From Pseudarthrobacter sp. IC2-21 (lineage in GTDB: Bacteria; Actinomycetota; Actinomycetes; Actinomycetales; Micrococcaceae): DNA of 64,000 nt. Positions 62,834-64,000 of this stretch are shown one piece after another. The first letter of the stretch is position 1. Every line of letters starts with the position of its first letter. The position numbers and the translations under genes are program-made. The notes under the pieces are model-generated. The model was not told the origin of the DNA. It saw only the letters and a list, made by a program, of their open reading frames with translations, and did no database searches. Location of the stretch: NCBI RefSeq assembly GCF_034048115.1, contig NZ_CP139145.1:2108001-2172000 (forward strand), read 5' to 3'.

Positions 62834-64000
62834 CTAGGCGACCAGGCTGTGGACCTGCACGCGGTGCAACCGCCCCAGTACCTCCTCGGCGTCGTGGATC
62901 TCTTGGGCCTGTGCTGCGGCGTCCCAGCCCAGCGGACCGGCAAGCACCTCAGTCACCTCGTTGAGCAGCTCGCCCGTGACCAGACCCCGGAAAGCGAGGG
63001 AGGTCCGGCGGATGAGCACATCGGCGAGGTGTCCAACCTGTTCATGGCGGGCCATGTATTCAAGCTCGCGGACACTGAGCTCACGGGTGGAGCGCAACAA
63101 CTGATCCGGGCCGTCGTCGAGGAAGCTGATGACTTCCTCGGCCCTGGTGCCGTAGCGGGTGAGGAGGAGGGCCGTCCGGTCGGCGCCACGGTCCGCTGAT
63201 ACGTGGGCCTTGATCCAGGACTGCACGCCGGCCTCGTTCGCCGGGAAACCGGCGCCACCGCCAATGGCCATTGTTGCCGTGGAGACCTTGCGCTCCATGC
63301 CCAGTTCGGAGAGGACATCATTGGCCAGGTGTTCGGCCAGCGCCCGGAATGTTGTCCACTTGCCGCCCACCAGGCTGAAGACCACGGAGCCGGTGCCGCC
63401 AGCCCGGCGTTCAATCCGGTAGTCGCGGGAAACGAATCCCGGCTGGGTTTCGTCGTGGCGGGGCAAAGGCCGTACGCCGGAGAACGTATAGACGATCTGC
63501 CCGCGGTCCACGGGGATGTCAGGGAAGACATGCCCGATCAGCTCCAGGAAGTAATCGATCTCTCCGTCCGTGCACACCGCGTCCTGGCTGATATCGGCGT
63601 CGACGTCGGTGGTGCCCACCAGCACCCTGTCCCCCATGGGGTAGATCAGGACGATCCGGCCGTCGGTGTGTTCGAAGAAGATTTCGCGGCCGTTGCAGGC
63701 CTCGAGCAGCTGCGGGTGGTCAAGGACGATGTGCGATCCCTTGGTGCCGCCCATAAAGCGGGACGCCGCGCCCATTGCCTCGTTGGTCAGGTCAACCCAG
63801 GCCCCCGTGGTGTTCACAATGATGTCGGCGGTGAAGTCAAAAAGCTCCCCGGTCAGTTCGTCGCGCAACTGAACAGTGCTGCCGGACGAGTTGCGGTTCC
63901 CGGCCGGCGCCGCGGGTCCCATCGACTGGAGCGAGACGTAGTTGCTGGCCCTGGCCGTGCTTCCTGCCGTTCCCGCGTTCACTTGCCCGGCCTTTTCACC
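62834..64000 (-). CDS. glpD: Glycerol-3-phosphate dehydrogenase, 5' end missing
   Basis: The frame is open to the right edge, so only the C-terminal 388 residues are visible. The FAD-enzyme features present are VNTTGAWVDLTNEAMG, GGTKGSHIVLDHP, LIYPMGDRVLVGTTDVDAD and VFSLVGGKWTTFRALAEHLA, followed by the helical C-terminal domain. It oxidises glycerol-3-phosphate to dihydroxyacetone phosphate and feeds menaquinone. It is upstream of glpF (87-base gap) on the same strand. Confidence 0.95.
   Translation of the reverse strand, partial: GEKAGQVNAGTAGSTARASNYVSLQSMGPAAPAGNRNSSGSTVQLRDELTGELFDFTADIIVNTTGAWVDLTNEAMGAASRFMGGTKGSHIVLDHPQLLEACNGREIFFEHTDGRIVLIYPMGDRVLVGTTDVDADISQDAVCTDGEIDYFLELIGHVFPDIPVDRGQIVYTFSGVRPLPRHDETQPGFVSRDYRIERRAGGTGSVVFSLVGGKWTTFRALAEHLANDVLSELGMERKVSTATMAIGGGAGFPANEAGVQSWIKAHVSADRGADRTALLLTRYGTRAEEVISFLDDGPDQLLRSTRELSVRELEYMARHEQVGHLADVLIRRTSLAFRGLVTGELLNEVTEVLAGPLGWDAAAQAQEIHDAEEVLGRLHRVQVHSLVA

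Overview
The window is a 64-kb piece of a high-GC actinobacterial chromosome, most likely Micrococcaceae (Arthrobacter/Pseudarthrobacter type). Supporting signs are the bcc:aa3-type oxidase genes with a CtaF subunit, the DUF3043/DUF3054/DUF3097 families, frequent GTG starts, and the gene order leuS-degV-comEA-comEC-holA-rpsT-lepA-hemW-hrcA-dnaJ-rsmE-phoH-ybeY-corC-era-leuA-recO-uppS. I see no tRNA or rRNA gene, insertion sequence, prophage or CRISPR array.

Layout. 1-2.7 kb: 3' end of an S9 peptidase, peptide deformylase and an NTF2-like protein. 2.7-5.8 kb: a three-gene type III polyketide synthase / methyltransferase / FAD-monooxygenase operon resembling phenolic-lipid clusters. 5.9-14.5 kb: an envelope region holding two related secreted double-psi-barrel-like proteins, a fused NodB deacetylase / family-2 glycosyltransferase, a GH18-like lipoprotein, small membrane proteins and about 2 kb of gene-poor DNA (6.9-9.0 kb). 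14.5-25.2 kb: trpD, ctaE-qcrCAB, a DasR-like GntR regulator next to an HPr gene, ctaC-ctaD-ctaF, and an ErpA/HesB protein; the respiratory genes together encode the core of a bc1-aa3 supercomplex. 25.3-36.4 kb: M20 dipeptidase, DUF3043, pyrD, tandem alpha/beta hydrolases, uppS-recO, leuA with a leader, and an M13 peptidase. 36.5-46.4 kb: LCP protein, era-corC-ybeY-phoH, a GerMN lipoprotein, and rsmE-dnaJ-hrcA with a CIRCE operator. 46.5-60.4 kb: DUF3097, DUF4870, hemW, lepA, PemK-like protein, rpsT, holA-comEC-comEA, degV, and leuS with a leader. 60.4-64 kb: glycerol genes glpD (cut by the window edge), glpF and glpK.

The most interesting signals are regulatory. Both leuA and leuS are preceded by very short leucine-rich leader ORFs with the same opening pattern (MRA-x-LLL). 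Both appear to start on leaderless mRNAs, and the leuS leader is followed by a clear intrinsic terminator, which points to paired leucine attenuation. Many ordinary genes show the same geometry, with a TANNNT -10 box 6-7 nt before the start codon. The -10 box of ctaE lies inside a perfect 8-bp-arm palindrome touching its start codon. The GntR-ptsH intergenic region carries a near-consensus DasR site.
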